Assembly: GCF_042684665.1 (NCBI RefSeq)
Contig: NZ_JBHULY010000005.1
Coordinates: 682,001 to 746,000, forward strand
Origin: Jejuia rubra
Lineage (GTDB): Bacteria > Bacteroidota > Bacteroidia > Flavobacteriales > Flavobacteriaceae
DNA length: 64,000 nt
Reading direction: 5' to 3'
This document shows positions 16,977-27,400 of the stretch, one piece after another. Within the stretch, counting starts at the first letter, position 1, and each line of letters starts with the position of its first letter. The notes beneath the pieces are model-generated. The model was not told the DNA's origin. It did no database searches and saw nothing but the letters and a program-made list of their open reading frames with translations. The position numbers and the translations under genes are program-made.

Positions 16977-18536
16977 ATGGCAGGAGGAAATTTATCACCA
17001 AGACAGAAGATGATAAACTTAATGTATTTGATATTTATTGCGATGCTCGCATTAAACATGTCAAAGGAAGTTTTATCAGCCTTCGGATTAATGAACGAAA
17101 AGCTTACAGAGTCTAACGAGGCTACTGAAGCTAGAAACGCAAGTTTCGTAGCTAGTTTGGACCAAAAGGCTTCAGACCAGCCCGAAAAATACAAACCTTT
17201 AAAAGCCAAAGCAGATCAGATTGACGCGCTTGCGCACAAGTTTGATTCTTATTTAGTGGATTTAAAAGGAAAGATGACCGCTACGGTGGACGACCCTACC
17301 GATTACGAAATCATGGATAAGGGTGATTACCTTGACCAAAATTTCTTTAAGGGCGATAAGCTTAAACCTGAAGGAGAAGAATTCCTAAATCAGATCAATG
17401 GATTTAGAGATGGAGTGATTCAAGTACTTTCAGGCGATAAAGCTATGGAAGGGATCATCAAGGAAGTTCAGGACAAATTTAGTACTGAACAAGAAGTTAA
17501 CCGTGACGGTATTAAAGTAGATTGGTTGGATTACCACTATAAAGGTTTCCCTCTGGTAGCTTCCTTAACCAAAATGACACAACTACAAGCTGATATCAAA
17601 ACTACCGAATCTGAGATTTTATCAAAAATGTTAGAGGGTGAGTTGTCTAGCCAGGTATCTATGACGAACTATACCACTTTAATGGAGACCTCTAAATCTG
17701 CCTACTTTAATGGAGAGCAGTTTGATGGTCAGATCGTACTAGGTCGTAAAGATGCTACAACCAAGCCTAAAAGAGTAGAATTAAAATTGGATGGCAGACC
17801 ACTTTCTGAAAACCAATATACTATCGAAGATGGTAAGGTGAAATTGAAATTAGGAACTGGTGGTGTTGGAGAGCACAAAATCACAGGTGACCTTATTTTT
17901 GGTGAAGGTGGTGAGGAAATTAAAGTTCCTGTAAACACATCTTTCGCTACTGTGGCAAAACCAAATTCGGCAACGATTTCAGCTGATAAAATGAACGTAG
18001 TGTACCGTGGAGTAAAAAACCCAATGACTATTTCGTTTGCAGGTATTCCTGATAACAAAGTTTCGGCTAGTGCCCAAGGATTGGCAAGAGGTGGTGGAAG
18101 CAAATACGTAATGGACGTGACTACTGTAAAGGGACGTGAGGTAACCATCAACGTTACCGGTACACTTCCTGACGGTGGTAAAGTATCGGATAGAGCTACT
18201 TTCAGAATTAAGGATTTGCCAAGGCCTACAGGTACTATCAGAGGTGAAACTTCTGCAAAAATGCAACGTCAGAGTTTAGAAAAATCTACTGTTGGTGCTA
18301 TGTTTGAAGACTTTGACTTTGAATTACCATTGCGTGTTACAGGATTTAAATTTAAAGTTCCTGGACAACCAACAATAAATGTAAGAGGAAGTAAGTTAGA
18401 TAGTAGAGCCAAAAGTGCTTTACGCAAGGCCAAGCGTGGTTCTGGTGTTCAGATATTTGATATCGAAGCTAAAGCCAGTGGAGTAAGTGTGATACTTAAA
18501 AAGGTATCCCCAGTATTTATTGAGCTTACAAATTAA
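16977..18536 (+). CDS. gldM: Gliding motility / T9SS motor protein GldM
   Basis: A 519-residue protein with a single N-terminal transmembrane helix (KMINLMYLIFIAMLALNMS) that sits inside the GldL ring. A large periplasmic part spans to the GldK/GldN ring. It has an N-terminal helical region (D1) and three beta-rich domains, with YFNGEQFDGQIVLGRKDAT near residue 243 and the C-terminal GFKFKVPGQPTINVRGSKLD near 455 as family landmarks. Length fits characterised GldM (about 515). A strong hairpin (18545-18572) follows before gldN. Confidence 0.97.
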   Translation: MAGGNLSPRQKMINLMYLIFIAMLALNMSKEVLSAFGLMNEKLTESNEATEARNASFVASLDQKASDQPEKYKPLKAKADQIDALAHKFDSYLVDLKGKMTATVDDPTDYEIMDKGDYLDQNFFKGDKLKPEGEEFLNQINGFRDGVIQVLSGDKAMEGIIKEVQDKFSTEQEVNRDGIKVDWLDYHYKGFPLVASLTKMTQLQADIKTTESEILSKMLEGELSSQVSMTNYTTLMETSKSAYFNGEQFDGQIVLGRKDATTKPKRVELKLDGRPLSENQYTIEDGKVKLKLGTGGVGEHKITGDLIFGEGGEEIKVPVNTSFATVAKPNSATISADKMNVVYRGVKNPMTISFAGIPDNKVSASAQGLARGGGSKYVMDVTTVKGREVTINVTGTLPDGGKVSDRATFRIKDLPRPTGTIRGETSAKMQRQSLEKSTVGAMFEDFDFELPLRVTGFKFKVPGQPTINVRGSKLDSRAKSALRKAKRGSGVQIFDIEAKASGVSVILKKVSPVFIELTN

Positions 18537-18544
18537 AAAGAAAC

Positions 18545-18572
18545 TATTGGGCTAGCCTCGGTTGGCCCAATA
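18545..18572 (+). other. Strong intercistronic hairpin between gldM and gldN
   Basis: TATTGGGC and GCCCAATA arms (8 base pairs) surround a 12-base loop that can pair further. No T run follows directly, so it is more likely an mRNA stability or partial attenuation element than a full terminator. Confidence 0.5.
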
Positions 18573-18592
18573 TTTATAAAATTGAAAATAAG

Positions 18593-19483
18593 ATGAATTT
18601 GAAAAGTGTTTTGTTAGCTGTTGTTGCTGTTTTTACGGTATCTAGTGTATTTGCCCAAGCGAATATATTAAATGCCAAAAGCCCTGAGGAAATCGGGGTA
18701 AGAACGGCGGAACAAAAGGAAATTGACAACGATAAACCATTGGAATATGGATATGTTGACGATAGAGATATCCTTTTTTCTAAAATGACATGGGAAAAAG
18801 TTGTGCTTGATGAGCGCGCCAACTTTCCATTGTATTATCCAATAGATACCAATAATATTGGAAACGACAGGAGATCTCTTTACGATGTTTTGATGAAGAA
18901 CATCAAAAATGGGAAAATCAAAAACATTTATGATGATTCTTATTTTACTACTAAGCGTACACTTAAAGATATTCAGGCCGCATTGAAAAGTATTGATACT
19001 ACCGAATTGGGTATCGAACAGTTGAATGCAGGCGAACAATTATCTGATGAGTATATAGACGTAAGGGAAATTACAGCCGCCGAAATTCAAGAGTACCATA
19101 TCAAGGGACTTTGGTATTTCGATAAGCGTCACGCTGAAATGAAGTACAGACTTTTGGGAATTGCTCCAGTAGCGCCAGATGTTAACTTCATCGATGATGA
19201 TAATCCAGATTTAGTGGAGTTATTCTGGGTATTTTTCCCAGATGCCCGAGAAGTATTGCATGAGGCTAAAGCCTTTAACAATTCCAATAGTGCCATTCCG
19301 CATTCGTTTGATCATATTTTGAATGCCCGTCGTTTTCAAGGTTATATTTACAAAGAAGAAAACGTACAAGGCGATAGAAAGATTAGCGAATACGTTTCGG
19401 ATAATGCTTTAATGCAACTTCTTGAATCTGAGCGCATCAAAACAAAAATCAGGGATTTTGAATTGGATATGTGGACATATTAG
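18593..19483 (+). CDS. gldN: Gliding motility / T9SS ring protein GldN
   Basis: A 296-residue periplasmic protein (PorN homologue) with signal peptide MNLKSVLLAVVAVFTVSSVFAQ. The mature protein contains DDRDILFSKMTWEKVVLDERANFPLYYP, YDDSYFTTKRTLKDIQ, KGLWYFDKRHAEMKYRLLGIAPVA and ELFWVFFPDAREVLHE, all typical of GldN. It forms the periplasmic ring with GldK lipoprotein. It is the last gene of the gld operon and is followed by a very strong terminator. Confidence 0.97.
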   Translation: MNLKSVLLAVVAVFTVSSVFAQANILNAKSPEEIGVRTAEQKEIDNDKPLEYGYVDDRDILFSKMTWEKVVLDERANFPLYYPIDTNNIGNDRRSLYDVLMKNIKNGKIKNIYDDSYFTTKRTLKDIQAALKSIDTTELGIEQLNAGEQLSDEYIDVREITAAEIQEYHIKGLWYFDKRHAEMKYRLLGIAPVAPDVNFIDDDNPDLVELFWVFFPDAREVLHEAKAFNNSNSAIPHSFDHILNARRFQGYIYKEENVQGDRKISEYVSDNALMQLLESERIKTKIRDFELDMWTY

Positions 19484-19507
19484 TTTAAAACCTAAAGTAT
19501 AAAAATG

Positions 19508-19537
19508 AACGCCCGCTTTTTTTTTGCGGGCGTTTTT
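19508..19537 (+). terminator. Rho-independent terminator of the gld operon
   Basis: AACGCCCGC and GCGGGCGTT (9 base pairs) enclose a loop of nine T, followed by T3 and AT-rich sequence. Confidence 0.85.
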
Positions 19538-19561
19538 ATTTATCTAATATTCAAACGGCAC

Positions 19562-19622
19562 CAATTCCTCCTCTTCATTTCAAGGGGAGGACAATCCTGC
19601 CTTTGGCGGGATTAGGAGGGGT
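19562..19622. repeat. REP-like imperfect palindromic element
   Basis: Two inverted repeats occur in series: a CTCCTC...GGGGAGG pair, then AATCCTGCC-TTT-GGCGGGATT, ending TAGGAGGGG. The layout resembles the shorter element at 2650-2677. It lies in the untranslated gap before the FAD oxidoreductase gene. Confidence 0.5.
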
Positions 19623-19695
19623 TTATGTGCATGAGTGGGTAAGTCGTTGCAAGTTCGGCCTAAATTCTTCACCATTTCCACTATATTCGTACCAA

Positions 19696-20742
19696 ATGAA
19701 AAAAGAATACGACTACATCATTGTGGGCCTTGGTTTAGCTGGCATCAGCTTTTGTGAGCAGTTAAGAAAGCATAATAAGACCTTCGTGGTCTTTGATGAC
19801 GGCTCCCAAAAATCGTCCACAGTTGCGGGAGGATTATATAATCCAGTCGTTTTAAAGCGTTTTACTGCCGTTTGGAAAAGCGATGAGCAATTGCCCTTAG
19901 CACTTGCAATGTATCAAGACTTAGAGCAATTGCTGGGAGTAAAAGTGGATTTTAAAATCCCGGTGTACCGAAAATTTGCATCAATTGAAGAACAAAACGA
20001 TTGGTTTGCGGCCTCAGATAAACCGGCACTTAAGCCATATCTTGCAAGTGGCATTATTAAAAATGAAAACCCAGCCATTCAAGCCTCCTTTGGTTTTGGT
20101 GAAGTGCTGCATACAGGGCGGATTGACGTCAAAACTCTATTGGAAGCCTATCGTAAATATTTATCTGAAAAAGGGCTTCTTAGAAAGAAGTCTTTTGAGT
20201 GCTCGGAGGTTTTAAACAATACTGATTCAGTAAGTTATAAAAATATCAATGCGAAACATATTGTGTTTTCTGAAGGCTTTGGGGTCGCCAAAAACCCCTT
20301 TTTTCAAAACTTGAAATTATCGCCAACTAAAGGAGAACTACTGGTTATCCATGCGCCCGATTTGAAGATTGATTTCGTATTGAAAGGTCCAGTGTTTTTG
20401 ATTCCTTTGGAAAACGATTTATATATCGTTGGGGCCACTTATGAACTCTACGATTTAACCCACAAACCTACTGATAAAGCCAAAAACAAATTATTGGAAG
20501 GTTTAAAAACGATGATTTCCTGTCCGTTTAGTGTTGTAAATCAAGTAGCGGGCATCCGCCCCACAGTTAGAGATAGGCGGCCTTTAGTGGGGCAACATCC
20601 AGTTCATAAGAACCTGTATGTTTTAAATGGATTAGGAACCAGGGGGGTGATGATAGGGCCCTATGTAGCCAAACAACTTTACAATTTTATTGAAAACGAA
20701 GAAGAACTTGAGCCCTCAATAAATATTTCCCGATACAACTAG
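19696..20742 (+). CDS. FAD-dependent oxidoreductase (DAO family)
   Basis: Starting at the ATG at 19696 the protein has 348 residues and opens with an FAD-binding Rossmann motif, YDYIIVGLGLAGISFCEQL (GxGxxG). A longer frame from 19603 runs through a REP-like repeat and is rejected. Further features are SSTVAGGLYNPVVLKRF near residue 40, typical of D-amino-acid-oxidase-like proteins, and the C-terminal GIRPTVRDRRPLVGQHP and GLGTRGVMIGPYVAKQL, which close the FAD site. The substrate is unknown, with an amine or amino acid likely. The gene is convergent with the DUF983 gene and overlaps it by four bases. Confidence 0.85.
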   Translation: MKKEYDYIIVGLGLAGISFCEQLRKHNKTFVVFDDGSQKSSTVAGGLYNPVVLKRFTAVWKSDEQLPLALAMYQDLEQLLGVKVDFKIPVYRKFASIEEQNDWFAASDKPALKPYLASGIIKNENPAIQASFGFGEVLHTGRIDVKTLLEAYRKYLSEKGLLRKKSFECSEVLNNTDSVSYKNINAKHIVFSEGFGVAKNPFFQNLKLSPTKGELLVIHAPDLKIDFVLKGPVFLIPLENDLYIVGATYELYDLTHKPTDKAKNKLLEGLKTMISCPFSVVNQVAGIRPTVRDRRPLVGQHPVHKNLYVLNGLGTRGVMIGPYVAKQLYNFIENEEELEPSINISRYN

Positions 20743-21134
20743 GATTGTCCCTTTTTGTTCGCTAATTTTTCATCATAATTCATGAACATATTGATCCAAA
20801 TATTTCGGGAAAGGCGCATGATTATTGGCATAAACACAATTAGGGTCCCCACTATCGAAATAAAAGTTATTTTTAGGTTGGCACCTAAAAAAAGATTGCT
20901 AATGAAGAAAGCGGCCACCGCAAAAGCAATCCCAACAGCATAGCTGACATACATGGCGCCGTAGAAAAATGAAGGTTCGATTCTATATTTGGTATTGCAG
21001 TGCGAACAGCGCTCATTAACTTTCAAAGTTTCTGAAAACACATAAGCATTTTTGTTGCTGTACATCGATTCCTGATGGCACTTAGGGCAACTTCCCGTCA
21101 AAATGCTGTACAATTTCGTCCCTTTTTTAAACAT
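20739..21134 (-). CDS. DUF983 zinc-ribbon membrane protein
   Basis: A 131-residue protein with an N-terminal zinc-ribbon built from CPKCHQES and, about 25 residues later, CSHCNTKY, followed by two hydrophobic helices (YVSYAVGIAFAVAAFFISNLFLG and ITFISIVGTLIVFMPIIM). This is the layout of the DUF983 family, whose function is not established. The start is MFKKGTKLYSILTGSC. It is read toward the FAD oxidoreductase gene, whose 3' end it overlaps by four bases. Confidence 0.85.
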   Translation of the reverse strand: MFKKGTKLYSILTGSCPKCHQESMYSNKNAYVFSETLKVNERCSHCNTKYRIEPSFFYGAMYVSYAVGIAFAVAAFFISNLFLGANLKITFISIVGTLIVFMPIIMRLSRNIWINMFMNYDEKLANKKGQS

Positions 21135-21192
21135 TTATTTCAAAAATATGTCAGCTCGCCACAACTGTGGTGAGGCTTCAAATTAAACTGTC

Positions 21193-21212
21193 ATTCCCAT
21201 GAAAATGGGAAT
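21193..21212. repeat. Short palindromic repeat with GAAA tetraloop
   Basis: ATTCCCAT-GAAA-ATGGGAAT forms a perfect 8-base-pair stem with a GNRA-type loop, preceded by TGTC. It lies in the divergent gap between DUF983 and the ABC-F gene and looks like a dispersed REP-type element rather than a terminator. Confidence 0.5.
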
Positions 21213-21244
21213 CTAAATAAAAAATTTCAAGAAATTTTTTATCG

Positions 21245-21252
21245 TATTTTTG
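21245..21252 (+). promoter_or_regulatory. Candidate -7 element of the ABC-F gene
   Basis: TATTTTTG matches TAnnTTTG and lies 57 bases before the start codon. No clear -33 partner is seen. Confidence 0.4.
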
Positions 21253-21308
21253 CTCGCAACAAAAGTAATTGTAATAATCCAAAAGGTTGTAACATTAGTC
21301 ACATTTCT

Positions 21309-23216
21309 ATGTTGAATATCCATAACTTATCTATTTCATTTCAAGGCGAATACCTGTTTGAAGATATTACCTTTAAGCTAGGTAATGGTGATCGTGTAGG
21401 TCTGATTGGAAAAAATGGTGCCGGGAAATCTACGATGCTCAAAATTCTATCCAAGGAATTGGAACCGGATTCGGGACAGATTGCTACTGATAAAGCACTG
21501 AAGATAGGGTTTTTAAAGCAGGATATTGATTTTGTTCAAGGGCGAACAGTTTTGGAGGAAGCCTATCAAGCATTTACGGAAATCAAGGCTTTGGAAGCCA
21601 AAATGGAGCGCATCAATACGCAATTAGCCGAGCGTACGGATTATGAAAGTGAGGGTTACAACCAATTGATGATTGATATCAATGATTTACAACATCAATA
21701 TGAAATTTTAGGTGGTTATAATTATCAGGGTAATACAGAGAAAATTCTGCAAGGGCTTGGGTTTTCACGTGATCAATTCAATAATCCTACCGATACGTTC
21801 TCTGGAGGGTGGCGCATGCGGATTGAGCTGGCAAAATTGCTACTTCAAAATAATGATATCCTCCTTTTGGATGAGCCTACAAACCATTTGGATATTGAAT
21901 CTATTATTTGGCTTGAAGGTTTTTTAAAGAACTACCCGGGAGCTGTGGTAATTGTGTCTCATGATAAAATGTTTTTGGACAATATTACCAATCGGTCTAT
22001 TGAAATCTCATTGGGCAGAATTTATGATTACCCGAAGCCCTATTCCAAATATTTGGTTTTAAGAAGGGAACTGCGCGAACAACAGTTGGCCTCACAAAAA
22101 AATCAACAAAAACAGATTGAGCATACCGAAAAATTGATTGAAAAGTTCCGGGCAAAGGCCTCTAAGGCCACCATGGCTCAATCCCTCATTAAAAAACTGG
22201 ATAAGATTGAGCGAATCGAGGTGGACGGGGATGATAATAGCGTTATGACCTTAAATTTCCCCGTATCTGTAACACCGGGCAAGGTGGTAGTAGAGGCAGA
22301 GAGGATTTCGAAAAGTTACGATGAAAACGAGGTGTTAAGATCAATCGATTTATTAATCGAACGTGACAGCAAAACCGCTTTTGTTGGGCAGAACGGTCAA
22401 GGAAAATCCACTTTAGCAAAGATTATTGTTGGTGAAATCAAGCACCAAGGACAGTTAAAGTTGGGACATAATGTGCAAATCGGCTATTTTGCTCAAAACC
22501 AAGCTGAGTATTTGGATGGCAACAAAACGGTGCTGGATACCATGATAGATGCTGCCAATGAATCCAATCGAAGTAAGGTACGCGATATTTTGGGATCGTT
22601 TTTGTTTAGGGGAGACGAGGTTGAAAAGTATGTGAGAGTACTTTCTGGTGGGGAGCGCAACCGATTGGCGTTGGCCAAGTTAATGCTTCAGCCATTTAAT
22701 GTCCTCATAATGGATGAGCCTACCAACCATTTGGATATCAAATCGAAAAATGTTCTTAAAGAAGCGCTCAAGCGCTACGAAGGGACATTGATTGTGGTGT
22801 CTCACGACAGGGATTTTCTTCAAGGGCTAACCAATAAAGTGTACGAGTTTAAGGACCACAAAATCAAAGAATATTTAGGCGATATCGATTATTATTTGGA
22901 GCAACGCCAGGTACTGAATCTTCGCGAGGTAGAAAAGCGTACGGTGGTTAAAGATACACCGAAACAAAAAAATAAACAGTCCTACGAAGAACAGAAAAGG
23001 CTCAAATCATTAAATAACAAATTGAGCAGCGTGGAGGCCAAAATTTCTCAATTAGAAAAGGAAATAAAAGAAGACGATGTAGAATTGGCCACGAATTATG
23101 ATGCTACGGTGGCTGATAAAAGTTTTTTTGATAAATATCACAAAAAAAAGCAAAGGTTGGAGGAGCTCATGGCAGACTGGGAAGCTATTCAATATAAGTT
23201 GGAAACTCTGTCCTAA
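21309..23216 (+). CDS. ABC-F family ATPase (ribosome-associated type)
   Basis: A 635-residue soluble protein with two ABC ATPase domains and no membrane segments. Domain 1 has Walker A GKNGAGKS (34-41), signature FSGGWRMRIELAK and Walker B ILLLDEPTNHLD. Domain 2 has GQNGQGKS, LSGGERNRLALAK and VLIMDEPTNHLD. The inter-domain linker is charged (REQQLASQKNQQKQIEHTEK), and the C-terminus ends in a predicted coiled coil (LNNKLSSVEAKISQLEKEIKE), as in Uup-like proteins. ABC-F proteins act on the ribosome or on nucleic acid. Whether this one is housekeeping or gives antibiotic protection cannot be told from sequence alone. It is a single-gene unit. Confidence 0.93.
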   Translation: MLNIHNLSISFQGEYLFEDITFKLGNGDRVGLIGKNGAGKSTMLKILSKELEPDSGQIATDKALKIGFLKQDIDFVQGRTVLEEAYQAFTEIKALEAKMERINTQLAERTDYESEGYNQLMIDINDLQHQYEILGGYNYQGNTEKILQGLGFSRDQFNNPTDTFSGGWRMRIELAKLLLQNNDILLLDEPTNHLDIESIIWLEGFLKNYPGAVVIVSHDKMFLDNITNRSIEISLGRIYDYPKPYSKYLVLRRELREQQLASQKNQQKQIEHTEKLIEKFRAKASKATMAQSLIKKLDKIERIEVDGDDNSVMTLNFPVSVTPGKVVVEAERISKSYDENEVLRSIDLLIERDSKTAFVGQNGQGKSTLAKIIVGEIKHQGQLKLGHNVQIGYFAQNQAEYLDGNKTVLDTMIDAANESNRSKVRDILGSFLFRGDEVEKYVRVLSGGERNRLALAKLMLQPFNVLIMDEPTNHLDIKSKNVLKEALKRYEGTLIVVSHDRDFLQGLTNKVYEFKDHKIKEYLGDIDYYLEQRQVLNLREVEKRTVVKDTPKQKNKQSYEEQKRLKSLNNKLSSVEAKISQLEKEIKEDDVELATNYDATVADKSFFDKYHKKKQRLEELMADWEAIQYKLETLS

Positions 23217-23337
23217 CCGGTAATCTACCTTTTTAAGTTTTTTTTAACTGCAATCGGCAGGTATTTTGAATACTTTCGTAGAGAATGCCTAAATTGTCAT
23301 GTCAAAATTTTTTGGCTTTCGCTAACCATCAACATTC

Positions 23338-24492
23338 ATGCGCAATATCATCTTATCCCTTCTGGGTGTTATACTTATTATAGGAGCCGTTTTTATTGGT
23401 AATAGCATTGCCGAAAATAAAAAGAAAAGGCGGCCTGTTCCGAAAAAAGTTGTAAAAACGGTGTTTACCGACACGGTTCAAAATGGCATAGTTCAAATAG
23501 TGATTCCAGCCAATGGAAATTTAGTGGCCAAACAACGTGTGGAATTGTTTGCCGAAGTACAGGGCATATTTCGGTCTAACGGAAAGCTTTTTAGGCCTGG
23601 GCAGAAATATGTCAAGGGGGAAACGCTCATTAAAATTGACGCTTCTGAGCATTTTGCCAATGTGCAATCGGCCAAAAGCAATCTTTATAATTCTATTGCT
23701 TCAATAATGCCGGATTTAAGGTTGGATTTTCCTGAAGTTTATCCTAAGTGGCAAACCTATATCAATAATTTTAATTTGGAGGAATCAACGCCGAAATTGC
23801 CCGAAATGACTTCTGAAAAAGAGAACTTTTTTATCACCGGTCGAGGCATTGTATCCAGTTACTACAATGTGAAAAACTTGGAGCAACGTTTGGCAAAATA
23901 CAATATCCGCGCACCATTTTCAGGTATTTTAACGGAGGCCTTGGTTACAGAGGGCTCGCTAATCAGAAACGGACAAAAATTAGGCGAATTCATCAGTCCT
24001 TCAGTTTATGAGATGGAGGTGGCCATTAGTAAGGCATATGCAGGTTTTCTTCAAGTTGGGGAGCAAGTTGCGCTTAATAATTTGGAGCATACTGAAACGT
24101 ATTCTGGGGTAGTTTCCCGAGTTAATGGACGCATCGACCCCACGACCCAAACTGTTACGGCCTTTATTGAGGTGAAAGATGAGCGCCTAAAAGAAGGCAT
24201 GTACCTTGAGGCCAATCTCAATGCTAAAAAAGAAGAAAATGCCATAGAAATTAGTAGGAGTTTGATGCTGGAGGGAGAACAGATTTTTGTAGTAAGAGAT
24301 AGTATTTTGGATGTGATAGATGTCAATCCCGTCTATTTTTCGGATACCAAAGTGGTGCTAAAGGATATTCCCGAAGGCACTGTGATTATTGAAAAGCCCG
24401 TTCCAGGAGCCTACGCAGGCATGATGGTACGGCCTTTCGGTATAAAACAAAAGGAAGCTCCTCAAAAAACTAAGATAAGAAAAGCGCAATAG
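23338..24492 (+). CDS. RND efflux periplasmic adaptor (membrane fusion protein)
   Basis: A 384-residue HlyD/AcrA-type adaptor that bridges the inner-membrane pump to the outer-membrane channel. One N-terminal helix anchors it (IILSLLGVILIIGAVFIGNSIA). Next come a lipoyl half-motif (GNLVAKQRVELFAEVQGIF), a short helical hairpin, the second lipoyl half (YNIRAPFSGILTEALVTEGSLI) and a beta-barrel domain with GRIDPTTQTVTAFIEV. It starts a three-gene operon, and only two bases separate it from the permease gene. Confidence 0.93.
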   Translation: MRNIILSLLGVILIIGAVFIGNSIAENKKKRRPVPKKVVKTVFTDTVQNGIVQIVIPANGNLVAKQRVELFAEVQGIFRSNGKLFRPGQKYVKGETLIKIDASEHFANVQSAKSNLYNSIASIMPDLRLDFPEVYPKWQTYINNFNLEESTPKLPEMTSEKENFFITGRGIVSSYYNVKNLEQRLAKYNIRAPFSGILTEALVTEGSLIRNGQKLGEFISPSVYEMEVAISKAYAGFLQVGEQVALNNLEHTETYSGVVSRVNGRIDPTTQTVTAFIEVKDERLKEGMYLEANLNAKKEENAIEISRSLMLEGEQIFVVRDSILDVIDVNPVYFSDTKVVLKDIPEGTVIIEKPVPGAYAGMMVRPFGIKQKEAPQKTKIRKAQ

Positions 24493-24494
24493 GC

Positions 24495-27400
24495 ATGAGG
24501 AAATTAGTTGCCTATTTTATCAAACATAGTGTTGCGGTCAACGTTGTTGTTATTGCGTTTTTGCTTTTTGGCCTTTTCGGAGCTTCTAAACTGAAATCCT
24601 CTTTCTTTCCTTTAGTCGATTCAAAAAATATTAATATCAGTGTAACCTACCCTGGTGCTTCGCCACAAGAAGTAGAAGAAGGTATTATTCTGAAAATAGA
24701 AGATAATCTCAAGGGACTTAACGGCGTGGAACGTGTCACGTCAACTTCTAGGGAGAATAGCGGTACTATTAATGTTGAAATTGAAAAGGGAAAAGACGTT
24801 GATTTTATGTTGCTTGAAGTCAAGAATGCCGTGGACAGAGTGCCGTCTTTCCCTATCGGGATGGAGCCTTTGGTAGTGGCCAAAATAGAGAACATGCGCC
24901 CCACCATAACCTTTTCTATTAGTGGTTCCAACATTCCTTTGGCAACCCTTAAGCAATTAGGAAGGCAAGTTGAAAATGATTTAAGAGGTATTGATGGCAT
25001 TTCCCAAATTGAAATTACTGGCTATCCAGATGAAGAAATTGAAATAGCGGTTAAGGAAACCGATTTATTGGCTTACAACCTTTCTTTTGCCGAAGTTTCT
25101 CAAGCTATCAACCGGTCCAGCCTTATAACTACTGGTGGTACAATAAAGACCGTTGCCGAAGAATATTTAATACGGGCCAATGCCCGCTCTTATTATGCCG
25201 ATGAATTATCTAACCTTGTTGTAAAAGCTGATCCTTCTGGGCGTATTGTTCGGTTGAAAGATATTGCTGAGGTAAGTGATAAATTTTCAGAAACACCCAA
25301 TGCCTCATATTTCAACGGGAATTTAGCAATTAATGTAACGATTACTAGTACGAATACAGAAGATTTAATTTCTTCCGCCGAGAAAACCAAAGCATATATT
25401 GAAGAGTTTAATCAAAAATACGACAACGTTCAGCTCAATGTGGTCAGGGATTTGTCTACTACGCTTGTACAACGAACAGACCTCCTTACCGAGAATGCCA
25501 TTATAGGCATGATTTTAGTGCTCACCTTTTTATCCCTTTTTCTGAACATCCGCTTGGCGTTTTGGGTGGCTTTTGGGCTACCCGTGGCCTTTTTGGGTAT
25601 GTTTATGTTTGCAGGGTTTTTTAATGTCACCATTAACGTGCTGTCCTTGTTTGGAATGATTATCGTGATTGGTATTTTGGTGGATGATGGTATTGTAATT
25701 GCCGAAAACATCTATCAGCAATACGAAAAAGGTAAATCCCCCAAGCAGGCTGCCATAGACGGCGTAATGGAAGTGTTACCGGCAATTATATCAGCAATAA
25801 TTACCACGGTATTGGCTTTCAGTATATTCCTGTTTTTGGATGGCAGAATAGGAGAGTTTTTTGGGGAAGTATCGGTTGTTGTAATACTTACGCTTATCGT
25901 GTCTTTAGTCGAAGCTTTAATTATTTTACCAGCGCATTTAGCCCATTCCAAAGCGCTTAAGAAGCAAAGCACAGAGCCGAAATCTGGCATAGCTGGTGTT
26001 TTTCAAAGGTTGTTTTCCAAACTTCGGTATATCAATACCCTGGGTGATAGTATCATGAAATGGCTAAGAGATAATATGTATAGCCCAACCCTAAAATTCG
26101 CTTTGAAATATAAGTTTTTAACCTTCTCTTTTTTCGTGGTATTCTTCATATTGACTTGGTCAAGTGTATTAGGGGGTATCATAAGAGTATCCTTTTTTCC
26201 GCAAATTGCCAGTGATCGAGTGCAAGTATCGTTGAATATGCCAAATGGCACTAATGAAAAGGTAACGGATAGTATAATTTCGTTTATCGAGCAGAAAGCT
26301 ATTGAAGCAACAAATGAAATTCATAATGAGTTTTTGGGTGAAAATGCTGAAAGTCATCTGGTGGAAAACATGATTAAACGTTTAGGGCCAGGGTCTTCAT
26401 CGGCCTCGGTGTCAATCAATCTATTGCCAGGGGAAGAACGCCCTAATGAGATTACCGCAGGCATGGTGACTAATAAGATTCGTGAAAAGGTTGGACCAGT
26501 ATTTGGAGTCGAGAGTTTAATTTTTGGATCCGGTAGAAATTTTGGTGGTAGTCCTGTTTCGGTTTCTTTGTTAGGCAATGATATCAATGAATTAAAAGCT
26601 GTAAAAGCCGAGTTAAAACAAAATCTTGAAAATAATATCTTATTGAAAGATGTTGCGGACAATGACCCGGCTGGCATAAAGGAAATCCGTCTGAAGTTAA
26701 AGGAAAGCGCCTATGCGCTTGGACTGAATTTGCAATCTATAATGGGGCAGGTGCGATCGGCATTTTTTGGTGCCCAGGCACAACGTTTCCAAAGAGGTCA
26801 GGACGAAATTAGGGTTTGGGTACGCTATGATAAAGAGGACAGAACATCCGTTAAAAATTTGGACAATATGCGCATTGTAACACCTAATGGCCAACGCGTT
26901 CCATTAAAGGAAGTAGCCACTTATACCATAGAACGAGGCGATGTGGCTATAAACCACTTGGATGGGCGCAGGGAAATTCAAGTTTCTGCCGATATCAAAG
27001 ACCAAAAGAAAACGAGCGCCACGGATATTATGGCCGAGATACAAAATGATATTATGCCAGATATCCTGGCAAAATACCCAACGGTTACGCCGTCTTATGA
27101 GGGCCAGAACCGGGAACGTTTAAAACTCACCAATTCCTTAGGCCCAGTGGGTTTGGCAGTTTTAATCCTCATTTATATTGTAATAGCGTTCGCTTTTAAA
27201 AGTTACAGTCAACCGCTTTTGCTCATTATTTTGATTCCGTTTAGTTTGCCTGCAGTCGCTTGGGGCCATTGGATCCATGATTTTCCTTTGAATATTATTT
27301 CCCTTTTGGGGATTATTGCGCTCATTGGCATTATGGTGAATGACGGATTGGTACTTATTAGTAAGTTCAATAATAACCTTCGGGAAGGGATGACCTTTGA

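Noticed and set aside
19603..19696. N-terminal extension of the FAD oxidoreductase
   Set aside because: It is translated from a REP-like repeat region, while the Rossmann motif begins right after the Met at 19696.
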